Part shown: piece after piece, positions 23,040 through 33,469 of the stretch
Layout: each line of letters starts with the position of its first letter
Position numbering within the stretch: the first letter of the stretch is position 1
NCBI GenBank assembly: GCA_003864495.1
Contig: ML133498.1
Span: forward strand, 395,418-459,417
Reading direction: 5' to 3'
Origin: Nemopilema nomurai
Lineage: Eukaryota > Cnidaria > Scyphozoa > Rhizostomeae > Rhizostomatidae
DNA length: 64,000 nt
Made by a program: the position numbers and the translations under genes
The notes under the pieces: model-generated
The model's database searches: none
What the model was told of the DNA's origin: nothing
The model's input: only the letters and a program-made list of their open reading frames with translations

Positions 23040-23347
23040 TAAATAAGACTGAAGTCTTGGAATTTGTTTGGCAATAAAATTTTGTCTCCAGCCTATTTTT
23101 GGTTAAGTGATAATCATTAAGTATATTTCATTCCAATAACAAATAAGAACATTCGCACATTCGTGCCGACAACATTGGCTCTTGAATTGTCACTTAAAAC
23201 CTTTGGTAGCAAGTTAACAAGCTGCCAACCTCACCAGTCCCAGGTCTAGCATTATAAAATGAGTGAATATAATAAATCATAGCCCTGCGATCTTTCAAGG
23301 ATACTTAAAATACATTTTTGAAGTATACAGTTGAAGATAGCGCAAGT
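23040..23347. repeat. Repeat with an inverted partner inside ATE1 intron 1
   Basis: The reverse complement of this segment appears at 53,273-54,040, where an extra ~470 bp splits it between the GGCAGCTTGTTAA and CAAGAGCCAATGTTG blocks. The shared end is CTTGCGCTATCTTCAACTGT. It is an interspersed element of unknown class. Confidence 0.8.
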
Positions 23348-23789
23348 TTTTATAGGAACAGTCGAGTTAATCCCACCCTCTTACATAGGCCCACTTGAGA
23401 GATGGGGTCACGGGGTCGAAGGACATAGGACAGCCAGCTGCTTTAACAAGAACTCCGGTGGTTGGCGGAGGAACTCCCAGCAAAAACAGGACGTTGCGAT
23501 AGTCTCAACATGCCCATCCTGCTTGCTTTTCGTCCATAAATGCGATTCAAACAACTTACGAGGCCACAACAAACGGTTGTGGCGAGTCCGAGGCCAAGCG
23601 TGCCAAACTAGGAGCACGCGTGAGTAGGAACGCCTACTTAAAAGGTCCCGGATGAACGGCCTCGGTCTGACCGCCCGGCCCATACGTGCGAGGCTGGAAT
23701 GCGAATGACGAGGGGGATTATCTCTGTTTAAACGGGGGTCTAAACAACATTAAACAAAACAAATCGCTTTTTTGGCGCATGCGCAGTTG
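23348..23789. other. GC-richer unassigned segment
   Basis: Base composition is visibly richer in G and C than the flanks (for example around 23,560-23,720). Both strands carry open frames of about 90-100 codons. None is recognised and they shadow each other. Confidence 0.4.
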
Positions 23790-23837
23790 ACTGGTGGGCA
23801 AAAGAACAACAATGGCTGCCGAATCTATAAGGAAAAC

Positions 23838-25086
23838 ATGTCTTTTTATTACAAATCGCTCGATTCTGTTGCTAAACAGCGGTATAACGAGAGACTGACG
23901 TTTTCGGAGGATGCGGAGAGCCTACCAGATCCATATGCATGGCTTCATGGTTGGTCTGGAAGCCCAAGTGACTGGCCCGATGTAAATTTGGCGATAATCA
24001 TTTGATGCATATAAGTAAGTCTAGATTTAAATATTATGATACGTTTCTTTTAGATGCTTCAATTCTAAGCCTGTAGACCACATATAGTTATTTATGTGTT
24101 TATATTTTTTTATAAAAGAGGCACAGATATGTTATTAGCGGACAGGTCCAGACTGTTTACATGCATAACAAGAGAACCTCATTTTGAATATCAAAATACA
24201 CTTGATCTTAGTTTTCATAGGCTGTGTATTGCATGACATCATCAAGTAAAAAGAAAGTGAGGGGGTATTGCAAGGGTAGTCCCTTGACAACAATGTTTTA
24301 CAGGGAGGGGCATATTTCCTACCCAATGAAATTACCTTTATTGTATTTCTAGGTGCAGCCAAGTACTGTTGAAGAAAAGATGGAGTTGTCTAAAGATGCC
24401 CATAAGAGCACTCGCAAGACTTATAGCCCAAGTGGATCAGACCTTCTTCCCACTATTGACCAATTAAGGAGTCTTAAGGGAATATGTCCAGATGCTTGCC
24501 TGTTCTCCATAATTCAAAAGCTTGACAATGACACTGATACTGCATAGATAGATGATGCATTTCCCCAACTGCTTACTTCATTGTATGAAGAGCAATTTTC
24601 TGACATACAAGATGAGGAGCTAGATGGGATATTCCAGCAAAGACCTGTTCTCAATCCCTGCAGTCAAGTATGGTGTTAACAATGAGCTAGTTGCTAGGGA
24701 CTGGTGTGCCAACCAGGTGAGGTCACTTCACCAAAATTTCAGTTGTCGAGAAAGTGGATTTTATGTATGTCAATCAAAGCCTTTTTGGTGCAAGTCCTGA
24801 TGGTATTGTTTCTAGTTCTTGTTGTGGTAGAGGGATTATGGAGATGAAGTGGTCTTTCAAAAATAAGAAGAAAGCCATTCAAAATGCTGCTGATGAAGAC
24901 CCTACTTTCTGCCTTGATAGTGCTATGTCTTTAAAGCAAAACTATGCATACATGGCTCGAATACAATTTCAATTGTTTGTCCTTCAAGTACAGCACTGTA
25001 ATTTCGTTGTTTGCACAGATATTGAAAAGCGTTTCTTTCAAAGAGTTTCTTTCAAAGAGTTTCTTTCAAAGAGTTTCTTTCAATAA
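23838..25086 (+). pseudogene. YqaJ-type (PD-(D/E)XK) nuclease remnant
   Basis: Exon-like pieces occur in order. The first is 23,838-24,005, starting MSFYYKSLDSVAKQRYNERL and including DPYAWLHGW. The second begins after an acceptor at about 24,352 with VQPSTVEEKMELSKDAH and includes LKGICPDACLFSIIQKL. The third, about 24,740-25,086, contains LFGASPDGIVSSSCCGRG followed by MEMKWSF. The GASPDG...E-x-K arrangement is the active-site signature of YqaJ/lambda-exonuclease-like nucleases. The middle region with the cysteine-rich finger seen in relatives is absent, frames are broken (TAG after DTDTA), and a 14-bp tandem repeat disrupts the 3' end. It belongs to the surrounding transposon rather than to the host. 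Confidence 0.7.
25031..25085. repeat. 14-bp tandem repeat, 4 copies
   Basis: The unit GTTTCTTTCAAAGA starts at 25,031, 25,045, 25,059 and 25,073. The period is not a multiple of three, so it scrambles the end of the YqaJ-like frame. Confidence 0.9.
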
Positions 25087-25830
25087 CTGCTTCAGCAGCA
25101 ACTTGGTGTCAGCATCTGAGGTTCCTTCCTCAACCATGTGCTTCCTGAGATTGTCACGAAAACCATTTATACAAGGCAGAAAGAACTGGCTCGTAGTGAT
25201 GAATTGTGGTGTATTTGTAAGAAGAAAGCATATGGGAAATTATTGTATGTGCTAGGGAAACTGCACAATACATACTTACATACACACATACAAACGTGCA
25301 AATTTATTTTATGAGGAGGTAAAAATAATGGCAGCTATGGAAGCTGATGTGAACCTTCAATGTGAACTTCTATTGTATTGTCATTAACACCTTCCATTGT
25401 CTATGTATACATAGTAATGTTATCAATAACACTTTTGTAGCGTTCCTTTGTTTTGTGTGTATACTCCCTACATCATGTTTAAATTTAGTTAGTTTTCGAT
25501 ATGATAAGCACAATAACACTCCTATGGCTTCAAGTTCTCTGTTCATTAAATAAGATGCCTACGAGCCGACACCTACAAGATGGCTCATTCACATTTACGA
25601 CATTTACGACCATTGCACGCTTTAATATGAATCCTCCCCGTTTATTAGCTTTTGAGATTTTTCAAATTCCACCCGCCCCATTTAGTAAAGCCTTTTATTT
25701 TTTGGCATCTAAAAAAACAAGATATAATACGTTTATTTAACTAGACGAGTCTCTACAAATCATTACTTAGGCCATAGGCCTATCTTATTATCCAGGATTC
25801 TACTAGGCAGCCAATAATGGAATTACTTAC

Positions 25831-26000
25831 CGTTGATAAAATGCATTCTACATACTCTAACATCACGCTCCAATGGATGGTTGTAATTTTTTCTATGAAT
25901 TGCTGCAGGTCAAGGCCTTCGGCGTTTAAGGACATAAACTCAAACTTGATCCTTTTTCTTGATGATTTACCCACACGATGATGATACAGCTATTAACCAT
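25831..26000 (-). pseudogene. THAP domain exon remnant
   Basis: Read on the minus strand, an ATG at 26,000 starts MVNSC, the usual start of a THAP zinc finger. GKSSRKRIKF follows in a second frame and VCRMHFING in a third. VCRMHF supplies the closing C-x2-H pair of the THAP C2CH module. The exon ends in a strong donor (CAACG|GTAAGT) at 25,831. At least two frame changes separate these motifs, so no THAP protein can be made as it stands. It lies about 125 bp inside the right terminal inverted repeat and converges on the YqaJ-like gene. Confidence 0.68.
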
Positions 26001-26190
26001 TTTGATATTACACGAATAGACAACTGACCTCCTAGGAAAACAACTGGAAACTCGAGAAATCTACCGAATAAACAATGAAAACAAATGCGCTGCGCTTCAG
26101 TTTCGTTACTAAGCTAATGGCGAATGTTGTTCTTTTGCCCACCAGTACCACCAGAACGGTCACGTGTCAAAACATGTGACGTCACGGCGT

Positions 26191-26998
26191 GGCCTTGAAT
26201 AGTTCTAGCTGTTTTTTATAGTCTCGAGAAGAGGTTCACCGGGTTTCTGCATGGAACGACCCGACAAATGTTTGACTTGAAGTAAACTGAAGGGCTGTTT
26301 TACCCAAAATCTAAAAATATTTTTCCGATCTTCTAGACTATGAAAAACAGTTAGACATACGCTTAATCTTGTAAATAAAATTTAAATGAAATTTGTAGCT
26401 TGATAGTGGCGAAAGTTATTAAGAGTAAACTGAAGGGCTGTTTCGGTTCGAATTGTCAGAGGGGTGGTGCGAATCGTCAGAGATTCTGTCCCTCTGATCA
26501 CACAAGAATTGAACGACTCTGAGCGAAGTCGCAAGATTTTAGTGATTTTCAAAGTCTCATAAAATCGCCTCTGGTAGTGCGAATTCCACAGAAACAACTA
26601 TAGAACGTTGTTGCGAGGCCAAGGTTTTCTGCTTGATGTCTAGAAAAGTTGACAAGCCTTCTTATAAAATACTTTTTCAAACGATTGTGCGGGATGTTTT
26701 TGGCAGAGCGAAGAACCAAAATCTTCCTATCTTCTCGTGGCCCTAGAAGGATGTGAATTGCATTAAATTCACGGAAAACTATGAAAATCCAATGTAGTAG
26801 GGTTTTAGCAAATGGAAAAAGTAAAAATTACTCGAAGGGGTTCTTGTTTACGGACGTTATTTGCTTTAAACCGAAGTAAGGTTCGCGGCCGATTCTAAAG
26901 GTTTCGAAAATAGTCAAACATTTGTCGGGTCGTTCCATGCAGAAACCCGGTGAACCTCTTCTCGAGACCATAAAAAACAGCTAGAACTATTAAAGGCC
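26191..26998. repeat. Segment bounded by 87-bp inverted repeats
   Basis: Arms 26,191-26,277 and 26,912-26,998 are inverted copies with few mismatches. They contain CTCGAGAAGAGGTTCACCGG on one strand and its complement on the other. They enclose about 635 bp that include part of the GTAAACTGAAGGGCTGTTT repeat family. This is compatible with a non-autonomous DNA transposon, but there is no coding content and no clear target duplication. Confidence 0.7.
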
Positions 26999-27045
26999 AA
27001 CGAAATAAGCACTGTTTGTAGGCTGAGAAAAATTTTTGAAAAAAG

Positions 27046-27445
27046 GTTATTAAGAGTAAACTGAAGGGCTGTTTTGCCCAAAATCGCGGTTTCTCTAGAT
27101 TTCAAACGATATACTAAAAATATTTTTCCGATGTTCTAGACTATCAAAAACAGTTAGACATACGCTTAATCTTCTAAATAAACTTTAAATGAAATTTGTA
27201 GCTTGATAGTGGCGAAAGTTATTAAGAGTAAACTGAAGGGCTGTTTTGCACAAAATCGAAATTTCGCTAGTTTTCAAACGCCGTCGTGATATTTAAAAAA
27301 AATATGCGATCTTGCAGACTATGAAAAACAGTTAACCCTACGTTTACTCTCCTAAAGAAACTTAAAACGAAACTTGTAGCTTGCGTCTGTCGAAAGTTAT
27401 AAAGTGTAAACTGTGCGGTTGTTTTGGTACGAATCGTCAGAGCGA
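27046..27445. repeat. Degenerate ~175-bp tandem repeat
   Basis: GTTATTAAGAGTAAACTGAA-like starts at 27,046 and 27,218, and a diverged copy starts at 27,396. A related copy covers 26,279-26,460. Each unit also contains GACTAT(G/C)AAAAACAGTTA and GAAATTTGTAGCTTG. Similarity decays from unit to unit. Confidence 0.75.
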
Positions 27446-28858
27446 ATCGTTCCTATCGTCAGGCCTATATAAGACAGTACAGATGGACAATAACAAAACA
27501 TGTTTATTATATCGAAGAAACACTAATCAAAGAATTGAACTGATGATACTGTAGACCATGATGTTATATCTGCTTTATATCATATGTTTTATTACGTTAT
27601 TAAAGCGACAGGGAATTTCTCTAATTTTGAGCCCCCCCTGGGAAAAGTAAAAGTCGGCGCCTATGCTTACAGAGGATTGAAAATGGCCGCCAAAGCAGAT
27701 TTAGGCCATGACTAACTCGAAGAAGTAATCATGAAGGCTGCAAAAGCACCCAAGGTTCTCGAGAGACAATTTATTGGATAAGTTTAGCTACACGACACGA
27801 CATGACATTCAGGGTAAAGCTGAAAGAACGGCTATGAAATTAGACGATACGCATAACCCTTGCCCCCGAGAGACAATGCCCGCTCTCAAAACAGAAATAG
27901 CCATACAACAGACATGCATGTAAATTAAAAGGTGAAGATTTACTTTACGAACGAACTTCACGGTGCTTTTGACGATATAGATGTCCTAACTGACGATGGC
28001 TTCTTGGGGCCTTGAAGACTTCAGTCAAGACCACAGACATCCCCAATAACAACCAGCAATACCAACACCATTTCTGGCAATTTGATTGGCTTGATTCAAT
28101 GGGGACTCCCGCTGCGGCGTTTCCTTTCACTACCAATCAATCAAGGGCTGCTTGCTCCACCTAGAGCCCTTGTTTTCCTAACTCGAAAGGCGTTTCTCTC
28201 CTGCTATTACCGTACCTGCAAGTTTTCCTCAGGTGTTGTAAGTATTATATTTTTCATTAAAATAAGAAGGGTACGGAAAAGAGGACAGTACTGCTATAGA
28301 GATTGTTTCTTGTGTCGCCATGTTTCTTGTTTTGAACTCAGGTTTTTAAACCTGAAAATAGTCGGAGGCCTAATTAGTTGACTTCAGAGCAATTCAAGAC
28401 GAAAAACAGGGTTGTGATTGTATAGCAGTCGAGAAGACAATGTGAAAGTATGGTTGTTACAAATTAATAGGAAAACCTTTACCAAAAGACAAGAAAAAAC
28501 AGAGAGAAAATCATAAAGAACTGGTAGAAAGCAAGTAGAGCCTGGAGTTTCCTGGCAAAAAAGGGAGAGTTGACAGTTCCAATGATTATTTGGACTGGAT
28601 AACACTGTGAAATATATCTATATCTTGTCTTGATTGCCTAGATTGCGTTGTCTAGATTGTGTTAAAATATATATTGTCTAGATTGCATTGTCTATTCTGA
28701 CTTAACAGTGCTCGATATCCAAAAGCACAGAGCAATATATGTATATATATAACTATATACAATACATGTATATATATATATATATATAGGTCTATATAGA
28801 AGATAGGCTAGAAATGAGACATGTTCTCTGTTACTCCCAGTTTCCTGCTTGCTTGCGA
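27446..28858. other. Noncoding upstream region of Y' with AT microsatellite
   Basis: Positions 27,665-28,610 are shared with 45,940-47,085 in copy 2, so this block travelled with Y in the duplication. It may hold the Y promoter and an untranslated first exon; a donor-like GTGTT|GTAAGT is conserved at about 28,237 and 46,416. No frame is conserved between the two copies. Positions 28,736-28,790 are an AT/GTATAT dinucleotide-rich microsatellite. Confidence 0.5.
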
Positions 28859-29057
28859 GTAAAATTTTGGAATTTTAGACGCTCAACATTTAGAATTGAA
28901 TTTTTCAAATATTGGAAGCTCATGTGAAGCCAAGTGCTTTTCTGCTGAGCTTCCAAAGGTAATGCCCTCTTCTTCCATATCCAACTGGATATCTAAAGAA
29001 GTAGTTTATTTTCCAAATTGTTTTAACATATTTTAATTTTTTCTTGTTTTTCACCAG

Positions 29058-31590
29058 GAGAAGAAAAGTTAATGGTTTGATTATAAAAGAAAACAAAATG
29101 GCTGAAAGATACTTGCACTTAGACGGTATGGCATCTGCTGCCTGTATCAGTCCAACTCAGCTAAATGAGCAAAGCCAAGAGTTTCAAATTTATAACCCAT
29201 CAGGATCTACATATCTATCAGTTACTATGACCACACCAAATCGAAAAGAGCAGGAGAGTTACTATGTGGAAACAAGTACTGATCCTAGAGGTCATCAGAA
29301 GTGTTTCAAATTACAAACCTGTGGTGATGGCACCTATAACATCTTGACAGTTCATGAGGATGGAAATGAAAATGGTTTCCTGTACCTTTCAGATAGTGTT
29401 CAGTCTGGTATTTTTCATCACAGTAATAATGTACTCAAAAGCAGTAAAATTATTGATGGAAAGGAGGATCTTTATAAGTTTCAATTCAGTGAGAATGAGT
29501 CACAAGCTGGGCTTTACAGCATTGAGTGCTGTGGAAAGTTATTGTATGCAGAAAAAGGTGCTAATAGATACTTGCTTGCAAATGTAATGGATGCAGAAAT
29601 TCCTATGGAAGCATGGTTCATGCTCAATTTGCGAACTGTAAGATTAACCAATCTTTTCTGTTTTGTAAATTGTCAGACTTCATTTTTGGATGATTGTCCA
29701 ATACCTACTTTTCTCTACAGCACTCTATATCTTGTTTTGCCTCTACAGCACTCTTTATCTTGTTTTTTGCTTAGACATGAAAAATGCTTCAGATTATATC
29801 ATAACCCAAATCAGTCCACCTATTCACAATAATGGACTTTTTTAACAATATCTGTGTTAGGCCAATTTTTTATCGAAAAGTTATCATTAATTTTATCTTT
29901 TAGCTTATCACCCTCTAGTGTTTTTGATCTGCAACTGACTTTTTATTCTGTCAGCTTTTGATTATTTTCAGACGTTTGCATGCTCTGAGGAGTGTCAGAC
30001 AAAATAAGTAATTTAGGTATGAGAAATCTAGTTCCCCTTTTTCTAACCATTGTAAAGTTTTGTACTGCAAAGCACTTGTTCACATAAATTTTGTATACTC
30101 TACAGCATATTGTCAGTAAAGAATTAACTGATGATGAACAGCACATCATTCTTTCAAAAGAGGCAAAGTCAGATGTCATCTCATATGAAAACAAGGGTAC
30201 TAAAACTGAAAATGTTAGGCTCAGTCTCAGAGATGGAAAATTCTTCAACATTATGAAAGGTGAGCAAAGAAGGGATTTTCATTGCCTATGCAGCCCTTTC
30301 CATTTAAGACACGCCTGGTTTATAAGCACCATTTAAATCGCCCTCCTTGTTAATTATTATACTAAGAGCCTTGCGGTTTTGAAATAGATTGATATCTAAA
30401 TAAACTGTTGCTTCTTTCAATCCCTCTTTCGAGGAAATTGTTATTGCCAAGTTAAAGCAAACACCTCTTGAATATATTTATGGTAAATTGTAAACTCTTT
30501 CTAGATACCAAGTATTTAAATGCAAAAACATGCCGTTTCTGCCTACTTTAACATTAATATACTTTTTTGGTAAAACGAGTGCCTTAGAGAAGTGTGGTGT
30601 GCATTGGAGCATGTGCCCACTATAATACTAACGGAGAGGCCTGCTTATTTGTTTAAATTATTTACATTGCATAATCATGCCAGTCTATAGTTAGTTAGCA
30701 GAACAATATATGATTGTTCTACTATGTAAATGCTTTTTTGTAATTTAATTTTTAGACACATAAAGACATATAAAGATGTTATGTAATATGCTTTTTAATT
30801 GAAAAACTATGATCTTCATGCACATAACGTTTCAAAATTAGCTCTTTGAAAGGTTTTGAGGCTTTTCAAACATGAGAAGGGTCATTTTACGGGTATCTTA
30901 TCTGTTATAAATACAGTCATATTTATAGTTGTAGTGCACTAAAAGACTACCAGAAATGAAATGTCTAAATATAATATATGTTTAGTTATGGTTTTTTAAA
31001 ATATGTACTTCTGTCAATTTTGTTATAATTGAATCTAAGATCTATCTAAGACAGCCAGGCAAGTTGTTAGACACTCTAAGGAGTGTCAGATGAAGTAGTG
31101 CTTTGAGTATGCGAAAACTGGTTCTGTTACTTCTAGCAATTGTATTGTCAGTTTTGTGTCACAAAGCACTTTCTTGATAATGTTACCCAGTCAAAACATT
31201 TCAGGCACATGAATTTGATATAGATTGAAGCATGTTGGCTAGGCTTATTAATAACTAAGAGGCTAAGGAGCTGTAAACTTTGTTTTGCTTATCATTGTGC
31301 AAAAAGTTTTGGCTCATAGTGTTTATATTTGCATCAATAAGCTGTAACTTGTCATTATATTTGTTCTTCTGTATGCAGATGCTGACCATGGCCTTAATTG
31401 TTTCCCGACCAACCCGATTGCTGTGGACCCCTCGTGCAAAGTGGCTATTCAGCTTTCAGCATCATTCACCACATACATGAAGCTGAAAAAGGTGCAGGTT
31501 GAAACTGAACATGGCAAAACTTTCACTGCGCACACAGAGCAGAACTGTTTCCACAACATCCTTGAATTTAAATACTTAGATCAAGACTGA
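29058..31590 (+). CDS. Gene Y', three-exon beta-trefoil-like protein
   Basis: Coding segments are 29,098-29,637 (exon acceptor at 29,058), 30,106-30,259 and 31,379-31,590, with intron phases 0 and 1 and about 301 residues in all. The start ATG is preferred because MAERYL here aligns with MTERIL at the start of X. Residues 1-180 show a beta-trefoil-like rhythm: CFKLQTCGDGTYNI, FLYLSDSV, YKFQFSENESQAGLYSIECC and a closing AWFML. Exon 2 supplies about 51 residues (HIVSKELTDDEQ...). Exon 3 gives 69 more, starting DADHGLNCFP and ending YLDQD. No signal peptide or membrane segment is visible, so the product looks cytosolic. It shares exon layout and weak sequence similarity with X, so the two are ancient paralogues. 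I do not recognise the family; the trefoil fold is inference from pattern. Confidence 0.78.
29903..30087 (+). repeat. Dispersed ~180-bp repeat in Y' intron 1
   Basis: Same family as 18,100-18,300, roughly three-quarters identical by eye. It ends about 20 bp before the exon 2 acceptor and so provides part of the intron's 3' end. A partial third copy lies in intron 2 at 31,070-31,190. Confidence 0.75.
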
Positions 31591-32060
31591 CAATCAATTT
31601 TTAACATCTTGCAGTGCCTCAACTGCACCTTTCATTCTGTCATTGCTCACCAGCTTTTTGCAACTTATTCAGGAGTGCGGTGCATAACACCACTACCAGC
31701 TCTTTTGTCAGTTGTATCAGTCACAAGTTATATATCAAATCGTTACTGCAATTCAAGTGATTTTCACATTCAAACGATTTTAACAACTTTTACATGTTCA
31801 GTTCTGATTTTGGCTCCGTAGTGCCTCTTGTGCCACTGTGCACTGGTAGTGCACCACTTTATACAATAATCTCTCTTTGCATTTGATATTCAGTTTTCTA
31901 CGGTTTTTTAAACACTGTCATATTTATAGTGGTACATACACGACAATGCCTGTTCATTCCTGTCATGTCTTCTTGTAAGGTGCTAATCCAATTGTGTCAT
32001 CGCCTGTAATAACATAAGGAACCGGTTCCACCCTGCCAGGCAAAGCAGCATGTGAAGATG
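31591..32060. other. Y' 3' flank and duplication end
   Basis: Probable 3' untranslated and intergenic sequence, shared with copy 2 up to 32,031. A perfect 12-bp palindrome GGAACCGGTTCC lies right at the end of homology. About 29 bp of unique sequence follow before the LTR. Confidence 0.55.
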
Positions 32061-32373
32061 TGTTGTGTCTTTGAGAAATTTTCTAAATACTCCAGTGATC
32101 TGTTTGCGTTCAAGTCGAGATCACAGTAAAAAAACATCGGAAAGCAGTGAACTCAATTTAATAATATTCACATCCAACTTTTAAAAAACTGAATCACATC
32201 AAAGCAAAACAAACAACGTTCTAAAACACCTTAGAAACATGAAACAAAGTATTCTAAAGGTTCATTGACGATAATTCAACAATGAGGTGACAAGTCCTTT
32301 TGTAATTCAACACACGATGCCGCAGTTCTTTTCTTGTTAAATCAGCAGCATCGCAGCGCAACTACACACAACA
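32061..32373 (-). repeat. 3' LTR of the gypsy element (313 bp)
   Basis: The minus strand reads TGTTGTGTGTAG at the start (32,373) and AAAGACACAACA at the end (32,061), giving the 8-bp terminal inversion TGTTGTGT/ACACAACA. A purine-rich tract (GGTGGGGAGG) lies directly upstream at about 32,374-32,384, where a plus-strand primer tract is expected. No second LTR exists in the window. Confidence 0.85.
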
Positions 32374-32395
32374 CCTCCCCACCTAGCCTTGAAGT

Positions 32396-33469
32396 TCAAG
32401 GCGAAGGCGAGAACATCTTCTTAGGCTTAGGGGCCTGTTTTGATCTTCGTGGGTTGTGAGGACCGTACTCTGGTGTAGCTGGCCTTCTCTCGGTGGCATA
32501 TCCTGGCAGTTCCACGGAAGTAGCAGTAGTCAGAGGCGGAGTTGCTCTCTCTGTAGACGGCGAAGGAGGAACTCCGGGATCATCATCTTCTACTGAAGCA
32601 TAACGCGGCTGCAACTGTTCAAGGTGTCGTCTCCAAGTAGGGCCTTTTGGCTGTACTCGAACATTGAAAGATCGAGAGCCTTTGCGCTTGATGATTACAG
32701 CTGGCACCCAACGACCTTCTTTGTCTCTTCTAGGACCAAAGTAGAGGGCGTAGACAGGATCTCCGACTTTATAAGATCTTACTACTTTAGAGATAATCTC
32801 TTTCTGCTGGGATTTGGTAGCCTCTCTAGCTTGTTTTCCCTGGACTGTATGCGCTGGCGACGGTAATAGAGTATCAATCTTGGTTCTAATTTGACGTGAA
32901 TTCAGCAGTTCACTCGGAGAATACCCACTGGAGTTGAGAGTTCTGCGAAACTGCATGAGGAATTCTTGCAGGGCTTTTCTGGGAGGAAGACTTGACTTCT
33001 TGAGTGCCTGCTTGAAAGTTTGCACAAGTCGTTCAGCTGCTCCATTAGTGGCAGGATGGTATGGAGCTCCGGTGAGATGGACAATGCCTCGCTCTTTACA
33101 CCAAGTCTGGAATTCGACTGACATGAATGCAGAAGCGTTATCTGCTACTAAGGTGTGTGGGTAACCGAAATGCGCAAAGTCCTGCTCCAATAGGTCAACC
33201 GTAGCTTTGGCTGAAACGGACTGTGTTGGATGGATGCATGGGTATTTAGAATATGCATCTGTAAGCAGCAACCAGTTTGTACCCATGAAGTTGATCGCAT
33301 GGTCAAGGTGTAATCTGCTCCAGGGTTTTTCTGGAAGCATCCATGGGTGAATTGCAGGTTTGGCTGGTCTGTTCTGATGCTGACCGCAAGGTATGCAGTG
33401 TCTGCATGTGGCCTCAATATCCTCATCGATGTTTGGCCAATAGACAGCCGTGCGAGCCAGTTGCTTCAT
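32396..33469 (-). pseudogene. Gypsy integrase region
   Basis: A 357-codon open frame remains. It holds CRHCIPCG (the CC half of the HHCC zinc finger), LHLDHAINFMG (first catalytic Asp), LVADNASAF (second Asp) and NGAAERLVQTFKQAL (catalytic Glu). A basic/aromatic C-terminal region (VGDPVYALYFG...RWVPAVI) and a proline-rich tail follow. The DDE core is intact by eye, but the HH half lies across a frame change near 33,465, so the polyprotein is broken. Confidence 0.85.

Larger units (their letters stand above)
23790..26146. mobile_element. TIR DNA transposon remnant with YqaJ and THAP genes
   Basis: A 22-bp perfect inverted repeat beginning ACTGGTGGGCAAAAGAAC bounds a 2,357-bp segment (left 23,790-23,811, right 26,125-26,146). 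Inside are a plus-strand YqaJ-type nuclease remnant and a convergent minus-strand THAP exon. I recall ISL2EU-type eukaryotic transposons as pairing a THAP-bearing transposase with a YqaJ-like nuclease; the assignment to that group is inference. No DDE catalytic region was found, so the copy is deleted and non-autonomous. I could not identify a target duplication. Confidence 0.72.
14096..32031. repeat. Segmental duplication, copy 1 (genes X' and Y')
   Basis: Homology to 37,818-51,832 begins in both copies at ATAATGGAGATTCAGGAAGC and ends at AACCGGTTCCACCC. Collinear blocks are 14,096-14,310 with 37,818-38,035; 15,215-18,267 with 38,338-42,258; 27,665-28,610 with 45,940-47,085; and 28,859-32,031 with 48,696-51,832. 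Between the blocks each copy carries its own insertions; in copy 1 these are mainly an RTE LINE and a THAP/YqaJ element. The order and orientation of the X and Y genes are kept. Confidence 0.9.
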
